Below are positions 23,239 to 30,549 of a DNA stretch of 41,701 nt, in pieces (within the stretch, counting starts at the first letter, position 1; every line of letters starts with the position of its first letter). Under the pieces are notes generated by a model. The model saw only the letters and a list, made by a program, of their open reading frames with translations. It did not search any database and was not told the DNA's origin. Origin of the DNA: Pseudomonadota bacterium (GTDB lineage: Bacteria; Pseudomonadota; Gammaproteobacteria; Xanthomonadales; Xanthomonadaceae); the NCBI GenBank assembly GCA_023386795.1, contig JAEWJB010000137.1, positions 1-41,701 on the forward strand. The letters are read 5' to 3'. The position numbers and the translations under genes are program-made.

Positions 23239-23643
23239 TCAGGCGTCCTGCTCGGACTCGCCCGGCGGCTGGTCGCCCACCGTCCACAGGCGCTCCAGCG
23301 CATAGAACTCGCGCACGCGCGGCAGCATCACGTGGACGATCACGTCGCCCAGGTCCACCAGCACCCACTCCGCCTCGCGCTCGCCTTCCACGCCCAGCGG
23401 CATCAGTTCCAGCCGCTTGGCGAACTTCACCACCTCGTCGGCGATGGACTTCACGTGGCGCGTCGAGGTACCCGACACCACCACCATGTAGTCGGCCACG
23501 CTGGACTTGCCACGCACGTCGATCTCGACCACGTCCTTGCCCTTGAGCTCCTCGATGGCCTCGCGGACGGTCGCGAGCAATTTCGGCACCGACGGCGGCG
23601 GGGTGGGGATCTGGGTCTTGATGACTTGGGCTTGGCTGGTCAA
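23239..23643 (-). CDS. rsfS: Ribosome silencing factor RsfS
   Basis: The 134-residue protein binds L14 and blocks subunit joining when nutrients run short. The core is seen in KGKDVVEIDVRGKSSVADYM, VVSGTSTRHVKSIADEVVKF and GEREAEWVLVDLGDVIVHVM. There is no ATG in the proper place. TTG 23643 is chosen as start (then TSQAQVIKTQ), because a perfect TATAAT lies 29 bases upstream and a longer frame from TTG 23682 would run through that promoter element. The short N-terminal extension before the core is rich in Pro and Thr. It lies between nadD and rlmH on the same strand. Confidence 0.93.
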   Translation of the reverse strand: MTSQAQVIKTQIPTPPPSVPKLLATVREAIEELKGKDVVEIDVRGKSSVADYMVVVSGTSTRHVKSIADEVVKFAKRLELMPLGVEGEREAEWVLVDLGDVIVHVMLPRVREFYALERLWTVGDQPPGESEQDA

Positions 23644-23671
23644 AGCGGGCAACTCGATGGGAATGGCGCGG

Positions 23672-23677
23672 ATTATA
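23672..23677 (-). promoter_or_regulatory. Consensus -10 (TATAAT) before rsfS
   Basis: The complement of 23672-23677 is a perfect TATAAT, which is rare in DNA of this base composition. No -35 is visible at 16-18 bases. It lies in the 57-base gap after nadD and would let rsfS-rlmH be transcribed apart from the upstream genes. Confidence 0.45.
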
Positions 23678-23700
23678 GGCAAACAGCGCCGGCGGCGCGT

Positions 23701-24384
23701 TCAGGCTGGCCCGGCCGCATACAGCCCGTGGGCCTGGATGTATTGCGCCACGGCAGCCGGCACGAGGGCCTGCCATGCACCGTGACCGGCGATTTCCTCG
23801 CGCACCTGGCTGGCCGATTCCGCCCTCAGCGGCTGGTGCAGCCGCCACAGCCAGCCGGCCGGGCGCTGCCGTAGCTGGTCCGTTTCAGCGGCCCAGCGGC
23901 CCTGCGCCCAGGCGGCCAGTTCGTCCGGCAGGCCTGCGTCCAGCGCGCTGCCGGGACGTTCGGCGATCACCAGGTGCGCCAGCTCGCCCAGTTCGCGCCA
24001 GCGGTGCCAGCCAGGCAGCCCGATGAAACTGTCGGCCCCCACCACCCACGCCAGCGGCCGCGTCGGCCCGAAGGCGCGGCGCAGTTCGAGCAGCGTGTCG
24101 TAGGTGTAGGAAGGCCGCTCCAGCGTGCGTGCGCGATCGATCTCGCGCAGGTCCAGATGCAGGCCGGGGATATCGTCGATCGCCAGTGCGATCATCCGCG
24201 CACGTTGCGCCGCATCGGCCCCGGGAGCAGCGCGATGCGGCGGATCGGCCGCGGGAATCAGCCACACCGGCGCATCGAATGCATCACGCGCCGCGCGCGC
24301 GACGGCCAGGTGTCCGTCATGGATCGGATCGAATGTGCCGCCGTAGCACAGCCGCAGCGTGTTCCCGGCGTCAGCGTCGCGCAT
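23701..24384 (-). CDS. nadD: Nicotinate-nucleotide adenylyltransferase
   Basis: The 227-residue enzyme joins AMP to nicotinate mononucleotide in NAD synthesis. The nucleotidyltransferase signature GGTFDPIHDGH is at residues 15-25, with the two catalytic His residues at 22 and 25. WVVGADSFIGLPGWHRWREL is the family middle block. The second ATP motif, normally ISSTxIR, reads ESASQVREEI here, keeping Ser and Arg but with changes between. ATG 24384 lies 12 bases after the holA stop, so the two are co-transcribed. Confidence 0.96.
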   Translation of the reverse strand: MRDADAGNTLRLCYGGTFDPIHDGHLAVARAARDAFDAPVWLIPAADPPHRAAPGADAAQRARMIALAIDDIPGLHLDLREIDRARTLERPSYTYDTLLELRRAFGPTRPLAWVVGADSFIGLPGWHRWRELGELAHLVIAERPGSALDAGLPDELAAWAQGRWAAETDQLRQRPAGWLWRLHQPLRAESASQVREEIAGHGAWQALVPAAVAQYIQAHGLYAAGPA

Positions 24385-24396
24385 CCGCGGCGTGGC

Positions 24397-25431
24397 TCAG
24401 GAAGCCACCAGCAGGCGCACCGCGCGCGCCTCGGAGACGGCCAGCAGCAGCCGTTCCAGCGCCACCCATGCATCTCCGTCGCCGCGGCCCTTGGCGATGC
24501 GGTCGACCTTGGAAGCCTCGGCGACGAAACGCTCCCAGCGCCTGGGCTCGGCATGCCGGGCCAGCGCGCGCTTGAACGGCGCCTGCCGCGATTCCCAGAT
24601 GCCCTGCGCCTTCATTTCGCCGGCGAGGTTGCCACCGCGCGCCTGCACCCGCGCAAGCGCGGCAGTACGCAGCAGCTCCTTGATCAGGATCGGCATCAGC
24701 GCGGCCACCGCCTCGCCCTCGCCGCGCAGGCCCGCGAGCATGCGGCCCACCGCGGCCGGCTGGCCAGCCAGCGTGGCCTCGGCCAGGCGGAACACGTCAT
24801 AACGCGCCGCGTCGGCCACCAGCGATTCCATCGCCGCCAGGTCCAGCGCCTGCCCGTCGGAAAGCAGCGCCAGCTTGTCGATCTCCTGGGCGGCGGCGAG
24901 CAGGTTGCCCTCCACGCGCTCGCTCAGGCGTTGCACGGCATCGGCGTCGGCCCGCAGGCCCTTGGCGCGCAGGCGGCGCTCGATCCATTCCGGCAGTTCG
25001 TGCGGCTTGATCGCCCAGGCCACGGAGATCGTGCCGATACGCGCGATCGCATCGGCCCACTTGCCGTGATGCGCCTTGCTCCAGTCGTTGGCGGTGATCA
25101 GCAGCACCACGTCCGGCGGCGGATTGGCACAGAACGCGCTGATGACCTCCGCGCCTTCCTTGCCCGGCTTGCCGCTGGGCATGCGCACTTCCACCAGGCG
25201 GCGCGCACTGAACAGGCTGGGCGCGTTGAAACTCTGTTCGAGCTGGTTCCAGTCGAAATCACGACCGTCGGCATCGAACACCTCGCGCTCGCCGATGCCC
25301 TCGGCGCGCGCGCGGGCGCGCACCGCATCGGCCGCCTCCAGCACGCGCAAGGTTTCCGGGCCGGCGACCAGGTACACCGGTTGCAGCGGCTGGCCGGACT
25401 GGCTGGCGAGTTGTTCGGGCCTGAGTTCCAT
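24397..25431 (-). CDS. holA: DNA polymerase III delta subunit
   Basis: The 344-residue protein (E. coli 343) is the clamp-loader wrench that opens the beta clamp. Seen are the N-terminal PVYLVAGPETLRVLEAADAV, the beta-binding NAPSLFSARRLVEVRMP near residues 69-85, and the helical C-terminal collar (RYDVFRLAEATLAGQPAAVG, LIKELLRTAALARV). As usual for delta, there is no working P-loop. It lies between lptE (24-base gap) and nadD (12-base gap), an order kept across gammaproteobacteria. Confidence 0.96.
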   Translation of the reverse strand: MELRPEQLASQSGQPLQPVYLVAGPETLRVLEAADAVRARARAEGIGEREVFDADGRDFDWNQLEQSFNAPSLFSARRLVEVRMPSGKPGKEGAEVISAFCANPPPDVVLLITANDWSKAHHGKWADAIARIGTISVAWAIKPHELPEWIERRLRAKGLRADADAVQRLSERVEGNLLAAAQEIDKLALLSDGQALDLAAMESLVADAARYDVFRLAEATLAGQPAAVGRMLAGLRGEGEAVAALMPILIKELLRTAALARVQARGGNLAGEMKAQGIWESRQAPFKRALARHAEPRRWERFVAEASKVDRIAKGRGDGDAWVALERLLLAVSEARAVRLLVAS

Positions 25432-25455
25432 CGACGCCGTTCCGGTCCGCCGCGC

Positions 25456-26058
25456 CTACTGCGCCGGCGGCGGAACCGGCGGCTGCACGGGCGCGGGCGG
25501 CAGCGTGCTGTCCGATGGGGTCGGATTCTCCAGCGACTGGCCATGCTCGACACGCGCACGCACCACGCTGTCAATCCGACGCATGATCGAAGCGGCCATC
25601 TCGCGGCGCAGTTCGTTGGCCAGGATTTCGCGCTCGGTCGCGGTGCCGGTGGCATCTTCCGGCGGGGAAACGTAGTCGCGCGACAGCTCGATCACCTGCT
25701 GGGGCACCAGCACCGAACCATCGGCGCGCAGCAGCGTGAAGATCGCCGCGTAGCGCAGGCTGTATTCCTGCGCGCGGCCTTCGGCGTCGATGGCGATGGG
25801 CAGGTCGCCCCAGCGCTCGGACAGGACCTGCAGGGTCGCGAAACCGGTCTTGGCGTCCTCGTCGGCCAGCGTGGCCCCCGAGGCGGTCAGGCCGCGGTTG
25901 AGGATCTTCACCAGCTCGCTGTACGGCGATGTCGACTGCACGCGCACCGCCGGCGTATCGGGCGGCAGGCTCAGCTTGTTGCGCAAGTGGAAGCCGCAGG
26001 CGCTCAGGCCCAGCGTGAGGACGAGCGCGGCGAGGAAGGTAAACGGGGCTCGGATCAT
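25456..26058 (-). CDS. lptE: LPS-assembly lipoprotein LptE
   Basis: The 200-residue precursor (E. coli LptE 193) is an outer-membrane lipoprotein that plugs the LptD barrel and helps insert lipopolysaccharide. A signal peptide ends in the lipobox LSAC with Cys21, followed by GFHLRNKLSLPP. The body has the family ELVKILNRGLTASGATLADE and a YSLRYAAIFTLL strand. The last 20 or so residues form a Pro-rich tail (APVQPPVPPPAQ) that looks disordered and is not part of the core fold. ATG 26058 is the natural start because the lipobox spacing fits. leuS ends 121 bases upstream. Confidence 0.95.
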   Translation of the reverse strand: MIRAPFTFLAALVLTLGLSACGFHLRNKLSLPPDTPAVRVQSTSPYSELVKILNRGLTASGATLADEDAKTGFATLQVLSERWGDLPIAIDAEGRAQEYSLRYAAIFTLLRADGSVLVPQQVIELSRDYVSPPEDATGTATEREILANELRREMAASIMRRIDSVVRARVEHGQSLENPTPSDSTLPPAPVQPPVPPPAQ

Positions 26059-26179
26059 GGACGACAGTCTGGGGCAGCGGGCGGTGGGCGGCAACTTGCG
26101 GATGCGCCCTGACGGGCGCGCGATGCATCGCAGCGTGCCCGAGCGGGCGTGAACGCGGCTTGAGGCCGCCGCGTCCGGC

Positions 26180-28819
26180 TCAGGCGGCCACGATGTTGAC
26201 GATCTTGCCCGGCACGATGATGACCTTGCGCACCGTCAGCCCTTCCAGGAACTTGGCGGCGTTCGGCTCGGCCTGTGCCAGCGCCTCGACCTGCTCGCGC
26301 GGCGTGTCGGCGCCCACCTCGATGGTGCCGCGCAGCTTGCCGTTGACCTGCACGGCCAGGGTGAGCGCGTCGCGCACCAGCGCGGCCGGGTCGGCCTGCG
26401 GGAAGCGCACGTCCTCCAGCAGGGTCTCGCCGTGGCCCAGCACCTGCCACAGCGCGTGGCTGGCGTGCGGGGTGATCGGGTTGAGCAGCAGCACCATCGC
26501 CTCCAGCGCTTCCTGGCGCACGGCGCGGCCCTGCGCGCTGTCGTCGTCGAACTTGTGCACCGCGTTGGACAGCTCCATCACCGCGGCGATGGCGGTGTTG
26601 AAGCTGTGCCGGCGGCCGTAGTCGTCGCCGACCTTGCCGATGGTCTCGTGGGTCTTGCGGCGCATCGCCTTCTGGCTGGCATCCAGCGCGGCGGCGTCCA
26701 GCGCCGGCGCACTGCCGCCTTCGGCGTGCTTCTCCACCTGCGTCCACAAGCGGCGCAGGAAGCGCGCCATGCCGTCCACGCCGGCCTCGTTCCACTCCAG
26801 CGACTGCTCCGGCGGCGCGGCGAACATGGAGAACAGGCGCACCGTGTCGGCGCCGTATTTCTCCACCATCGTCTTCGGGTCCACGCCGTTGTTCTTGGAC
26901 TTGGACATCTTCTCGGTGCCGCCGATCTGCACCGGCTGGCCGTCGGACTTGAGGATCGCGCCGGTGATGCGCGCGCGCTCGTCGCGCTGCACTTCCACGT
27001 CGGCCGGGTTGATCCAGTCCTTGGAACCATCCGCGTTCTGGCGGTAGAACGTTTCGGCGATCACCATGCCCTGGGTGAGCAGGTTGGTGGCCGGCTCGTC
27101 GCTGTCCACCAGGCGCGCGTCTCGCATGAGCTTGTGGTAGAAGCGGAAGTACATCAGGTGCAGGATCGCGTGCTCGATGCCGCCGATGTACTGGTCCACC
27201 GGCAGCCAGTAGTTGCCACGCTTGTCGACCATGTCGCGCGCGCCCGGCGAGGTGTAGCGCGCGTAGTACCAGCTCGACTCCATGAAGGTGTCGAAGGTGT
27301 CGGTCTCGCGTTCGGCCGGCTTGCCGCACTGCGGGCAGGTGGTCTTGCGCCATTCCGGGTCGGTCTTGATCGGCGAGCCGGTGCCGCTGAACTGCACGTC
27401 TTCCGGCAGTACCACCGGCAGCTGGTCTTCCGGTACCGGCAGCGCGCCGCAGCTGTCGCAGTAGATCACCGGGATCGGACAGCCCCAGTAGCGCTGGCGG
27501 CTGACGCCCCAGTCGCGCAGGCGGTAGTTCACCCGGCGCTGGCCCTGGCCCTTGCGCTCGAAGCGCTCGGCCAGCGCCTCGAAGGCGCCGGCGTAGTCCA
27601 GGCCGTCGAACTCGGCCGAGTTCACCAGTTCCAGCTCGCGGGTCTTGTCGCCGTACCAGTCGTGCCAGGTGGTCGGGTCGTAGTGCTGCTCGGCCTCGTT
27701 GCGCGGCGACTTCAACGCGATGACCTGGCGGATCGGCAGCTGGTACTTGGTGGCGAACTCGAAATCGCGCTGGTCATGGCCCGGCACGGCCATCACCGCG
27801 CCGGTGCCGTAGCCCATCAGCACGAAGTTGGCGACCCACACCGGCACCTGCTCGCCGGTGATCGGGTGCACGGCCTTCAGGCCGGTATCCATGCCGCGCT
27901 TTTCCTGCGTTTCCAGTTCCGCCTCGGAGACGCCGCCCTGCTTGAGCTCGGCCAGCAGCTGCGCCAGCGCCGGATTGTGCGCGGCGGCGTGCTGGGCCAG
28001 CGGGTGCTCGCCGGCGATCGACACGAAGGTCACGCCCATCAGCGTGTCCGGGCGCGTGGTGAACACGCGCAGCGGCTCCAGCAAGGCACCCTGCGCGTCG
28101 ACCACGTCGAACTGGATCTCCAGGCCCTCGGAGCGCCCGATCCAGTTGCGCTGCATCGTCTTGACCGACTCCGGCCAGCCGTCCAGCGTGTCCAGGCCGT
28201 CCAGCAATTCCTGGGCGTAGTCGGTGATGCGCAGGAACCACTGCGGGATCTCGCGCTTCTCCACCAGCGCGCCGGAGCGCCAGCCGCGGCCGTCGATGAC
28301 CTGCTCGTTGGCCAGCACGGTCTGGTCGATCGGGTCCCAGTTCACCACCGCGTTGCGGCGGTAGGCCAGGCCCTTGCGCATCAGCCGGGTGAACATGCGC
28401 TGCTCGTGCACGTAGTACTCGGGCCGGCAGGTGGCGAACTCGCGCGACCAGTCGATCGCATAGCCCAGCGACTTGAGCTGGCTGCGCATGTGGTCGATGT
28501 TGGCGTAGGTCCACTTCGCCGGCGCGGTCTTGTTCTTGATCGCCGCGTTCTCGGCCGGCAGGCCGAAGGCATCCCAGCCCATGGGCTGGAGCACGTTCTT
28601 GCCGATCATCCGCTGGTAGCGGCTGATGACATCGCCGATGGTGTAGTTGCGCACGTGGCCCATGTGCAGCGCACCGGACGGATACGGCAGCATCGACAGG
28701 CAGTAGTACTTCGGCTTGTCGGAGGTCTCGTCGACCTCGAAGGCACGGGTGGCATCCCAGAACTGCTGGGCGGCGGTTTCGACCTGCTGCGGGTCGTAGG
28801 CGTGGGTGTCGGCGGACAT
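26180..28819 (-). CDS. leuS: Leucyl-tRNA synthetase
   Basis: The 879-residue class I enzyme (E. coli 860) charges tRNA-Leu. The HIGH motif reads HMGH within MLPYPSGALHMGHVRNYTIG (near residue 50). KMSKSKNNG begins at residue 637. The editing domain inserted between them has FTTRPDTLMGVTFVSIAGEH. A zinc-finger-like CPQCGKPAERETDTFDTF precedes the catalytic block WYYARYTSPG. It leads the run leuS-lptE-holA-nadD-rsfS-rlmH. There is no Shine-Dalgarno site before ATG 28819; a weak promoter about 37 bases upstream is possible. Confidence 0.98.
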   Translation of the reverse strand: MSADTHAYDPQQVETAAQQFWDATRAFEVDETSDKPKYYCLSMLPYPSGALHMGHVRNYTIGDVISRYQRMIGKNVLQPMGWDAFGLPAENAAIKNKTAPAKWTYANIDHMRSQLKSLGYAIDWSREFATCRPEYYVHEQRMFTRLMRKGLAYRRNAVVNWDPIDQTVLANEQVIDGRGWRSGALVEKREIPQWFLRITDYAQELLDGLDTLDGWPESVKTMQRNWIGRSEGLEIQFDVVDAQGALLEPLRVFTTRPDTLMGVTFVSIAGEHPLAQHAAAHNPALAQLLAELKQGGVSEAELETQEKRGMDTGLKAVHPITGEQVPVWVANFVLMGYGTGAVMAVPGHDQRDFEFATKYQLPIRQVIALKSPRNEAEQHYDPTTWHDWYGDKTRELELVNSAEFDGLDYAGAFEALAERFERKGQGQRRVNYRLRDWGVSRQRYWGCPIPVIYCDSCGALPVPEDQLPVVLPEDVQFSGTGSPIKTDPEWRKTTCPQCGKPAERETDTFDTFMESSWYYARYTSPGARDMVDKRGNYWLPVDQYIGGIEHAILHLMYFRFYHKLMRDARLVDSDEPATNLLTQGMVIAETFYRQNADGSKDWINPADVEVQRDERARITGAILKSDGQPVQIGGTEKMSKSKNNGVDPKTMVEKYGADTVRLFSMFAAPPEQSLEWNEAGVDGMARFLRRLWTQVEKHAEGGSAPALDAAALDASQKAMRRKTHETIGKVGDDYGRRHSFNTAIAAVMELSNAVHKFDDDSAQGRAVRQEALEAMVLLLNPITPHASHALWQVLGHGETLLEDVRFPQADPAALVRDALTLAVQVNGKLRGTIEVGADTPREQVEALAQAEPNAAKFLEGLTVRKVIIVPGKIVNIVAA

Positions 28820-28855
28820 GGAAGCGGTCAGAAACGCGGCGGCGCAAAGCGGTAC

Positions 28856-28884
28856 AGGGTACCGCAGGCGGCCGGGCGCACCAA
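28856..28884 (-). promoter_or_regulatory. Candidate leuS promoter
   Basis: On the minus strand TTGGTG (complement of 28879-28884), a 17-base spacer and TACCCT (complement of 28856-28861) form a weak match. The element lies in the 88-bp gap between the DUF998 gene and leuS. Confidence 0.3.
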
Positions 28885-28907
28885 ACGCCCGTTGGACCCC
28901 GCGCGCC

Positions 28908-29498
28908 TCAACCGCGCGCCGGCCAGCGCCAGGCGGCCACGCCGAACCAGCCCGCCCAGGCCAGGAAACCCACGCGCTGCGCCAATGGCGCCGGCAATAG
29001 CGGCACGAAGCCGGTCACCAGCACCAGCGCGCCGGCGGCCCAGCACAGCCCGGCCAGGGCACGGTCGCGCGCCTGCACGGCCAGGCCCAGCGCCAGCATC
29101 GACGGGATGAAGGAGACTTCCCACAGCAGCCAGGCGGCCGAGTGGCGCTGGGTCGCGGCGCCCTCGAAATCGGATGCGTCCAGCGGGAACAGCCCCAGGC
29201 CGGCGAATGCCAGCCCCGACAGGAACAACAGCTGCACGCCGACACGCTGCGGCCAAGAACGTCCCGCCCCGCCACCGAACACCGTCAGCGCGGCAAATGC
29301 CGCTGCCAGGCCGGGCACGATCATGCACAGCAGGTTGAAGGCACCGGCATGGTCCACGCCGACGCCCCCCAGCAGGGTCACCGGATAACGCCACTGGGAA
29401 TACACCGGGATCGCCAGCCCGAAGCCGGCCACCGCCACCACCAGCCACGGCAGCAATGCCGTCGCCACCCAACGGCCCCATCGTTCACTCCGGCCCAC
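28908..29498 (-). CDS. DUF998 domain-containing membrane protein
   Basis: This 196-residue inner-membrane protein of the DUF998 type has about six hydrophobic segments. Seen are LLPWLVVAVAGFGLAIPVYS (first segment), RYPVTLLGGVGVDHAGAFNL with the family Gly-rich loop, GLGLFPLDASDF with the characteristic Phe-Pro before the third loop, and HSAAWLLWEVSFIPSMLALG. Its function is unknown. The start is placed at GTG 29498 (reads MGRSERWG), because GGGAG lies six bases upstream; the open frame extends further but has no ribosome site. It shares its strand with leuS and lies upstream of it, but need not belong to that operon. Confidence 0.85.
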   Translation of the reverse strand: MGRSERWGRWVATALLPWLVVAVAGFGLAIPVYSQWRYPVTLLGGVGVDHAGAFNLLCMIVPGLAAAFAALTVFGGGAGRSWPQRVGVQLLFLSGLAFAGLGLFPLDASDFEGAATQRHSAAWLLWEVSFIPSMLALGLAVQARDRALAGLCWAAGALVLVTGFVPLLPAPLAQRVGFLAWAGWFGVAAWRWPARG

Positions 29499-29642
29499 GC
29501 GTACTCCCGATCCAAGGCGCGTGCCGCGGCGGCACGCGCAGGCGGCAATTGTCGCATCGCGCCGGGCGGCGCAAAAAGAATGCCGCCCGGCTGGGGCCGG
29601 ACGGCGAAGCACTGCTTTGGGGAGTTGTGTCGGGGAGAGGGC

Positions 29643-30476
29643 TCAGCGTGAGGCGGCCTGCACCCCCATGCCGGTGATCTCGACGCGGCGGTTGGGGGCC
29701 AGGCAGGAGATGACCTGGCTGGAACGCGGACCGGGGCAGCTCACCAGCGGGTCGCTGGCGCCGCGGCCGTCGGCCCACACGGCACTGGCCGGCACCCCCA
29801 ATTCGACGAGCGCGCGTTTCACCGCTTCGGCGCGACGCTCGGACAGCGCCACGTTGTAGCTCGCGCTGCCGAAGCGGTCCGCGTAACCGGCCACCGCCAC
29901 CTGCTGCAGGTTGGCCAGGCTGCCGGCCTGCTGCACGAGTTGGCGCAGCGTCTCGCGGCCGCGCGCACTCAGCTGCGCGCTGTCGAATTCGAACAGCGCA
30001 TCGGCCGACAGGCGCACCGGCTGGATCTGCGGCGGCGGCGCAGGCGGCGCGGGCGCGGCGGCCACCGGCGCGGCCGGCGGCTGCATCAGCGCGCTGCACG
30101 CCGAAGGTGCCCAGCGCTGCCCTTCGGCCACGCCGTGGCCGTCGAAATCGATCTGCAGCTGGCAACGCACCGGCGCCGCGCCGATCGCCGGGCGCACGTT
30201 GAGCAGGTAGTTCCATTCGCGTACGCCCCACAGCCCCTCGTTGAAGTGGGGCGCGCCGAGCAGGGCCTGCACCTGCTGCTTGTTCATGCCCGGGGCGTAC
30301 TGGCGCAGCAGGCCGACATCGATGAAGGTGCCCGCGCGCGGATAGGCGCGCGACGGATCGGGGAAGCCGTCGTCGCGATCGCGCGCGCCGGCAGTGAAGC
30401 TTGCCGTCATCAGCACGGCGGTGAGCACGATCCACGGCAACGGGCGCCGGGAAGCTTGCGGAAGATGCTTGTGCAT
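29643..30476 (-). CDS. OmpA family protein with N-terminal SmpA/OmlA (BamE-like) domain
   Basis: This 277-residue precursor has a signal peptide (cleavage near residue 33, SFTAGA). An SmpA/OmlA-like domain follows at about 43-105 (APGMNKQQVQALLGAPHFNE), then a Pro/Ala linker (about 135-150) and an OmpA-like peptidoglycan-binding domain (about 155-270). In that domain Asp of AGYADRFGSA and Arg of LSERRAEAV are the usual diaminopimelate-binding pair. There is no lipobox Cys, so it is not a lipoprotein, unlike BamE. It probably ties the outer membrane or the adhesin to peptidoglycan. The start ATG 30476 is supported by GGAGGA. It follows the trimeric adhesin gene on the same strand, with a 12-bp hairpin between them. 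Confidence 0.9.
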   Translation of the reverse strand: MHKHLPQASRRPLPWIVLTAVLMTASFTAGARDRDDGFPDPSRAYPRAGTFIDVGLLRQYAPGMNKQQVQALLGAPHFNEGLWGVREWNYLLNVRPAIGAAPVRCQLQIDFDGHGVAEGQRWAPSACSALMQPPAAPVAAAPAPPAPPPQIQPVRLSADALFEFDSAQLSARGRETLRQLVQQAGSLANLQQVAVAGYADRFGSASYNVALSERRAEAVKRALVELGVPASAVWADGRGASDPLVSCPGPRSSQVISCLAPNRRVEITGMGVQAASR

Positions 30477-30495
30477 GTGGTTTTTCCTCCGAGGA

Positions 30496-30526
30496 GCGAC
30501 CCGGCGCACGCAAGGCGCCGGGTCGC
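30496..30526 (-). promoter_or_regulatory. Intercistronic hairpin between the adhesin and OmpA-like genes
   Basis: GCGACCCGGCGC (30496-30507) and GCGCCGGGTCGC (30515-30526) form a perfect 12-bp GC-rich stem with a seven-base loop. It ends six bases before the GGAGGA ribosome site of the OmpA-like gene. No U-run follows on the minus strand, so it is unlikely to stop all transcription. It could act as a processing or stability element that sets the ratio of the two products. Confidence 0.7.
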
Positions 30527-30549
30527 GGGATGCCGGCCGCGCCGGTCGC

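Noticed and set aside
26104..26119. GCGCCC/GGGCGC hairpin in the gap between leuS and lptE as a terminator
   Set aside because: Only 6 bp and no T-run on the minus strand; co-transcription of leuS and lptE remains more likely.
28820..28907. T-box or leucine leader peptide before leuS
   Set aside because: The gap is 88 bp with no Leu-rich frame, no specifier-like stem and no terminator; T-boxes are not expected in this group.
26432..29110. An 892-codon plus-strand frame antisense to leuS and the DUF998 gene
   Set aside because: leuS on the minus strand has all class I synthetase motifs; the antisense product is low-complexity.
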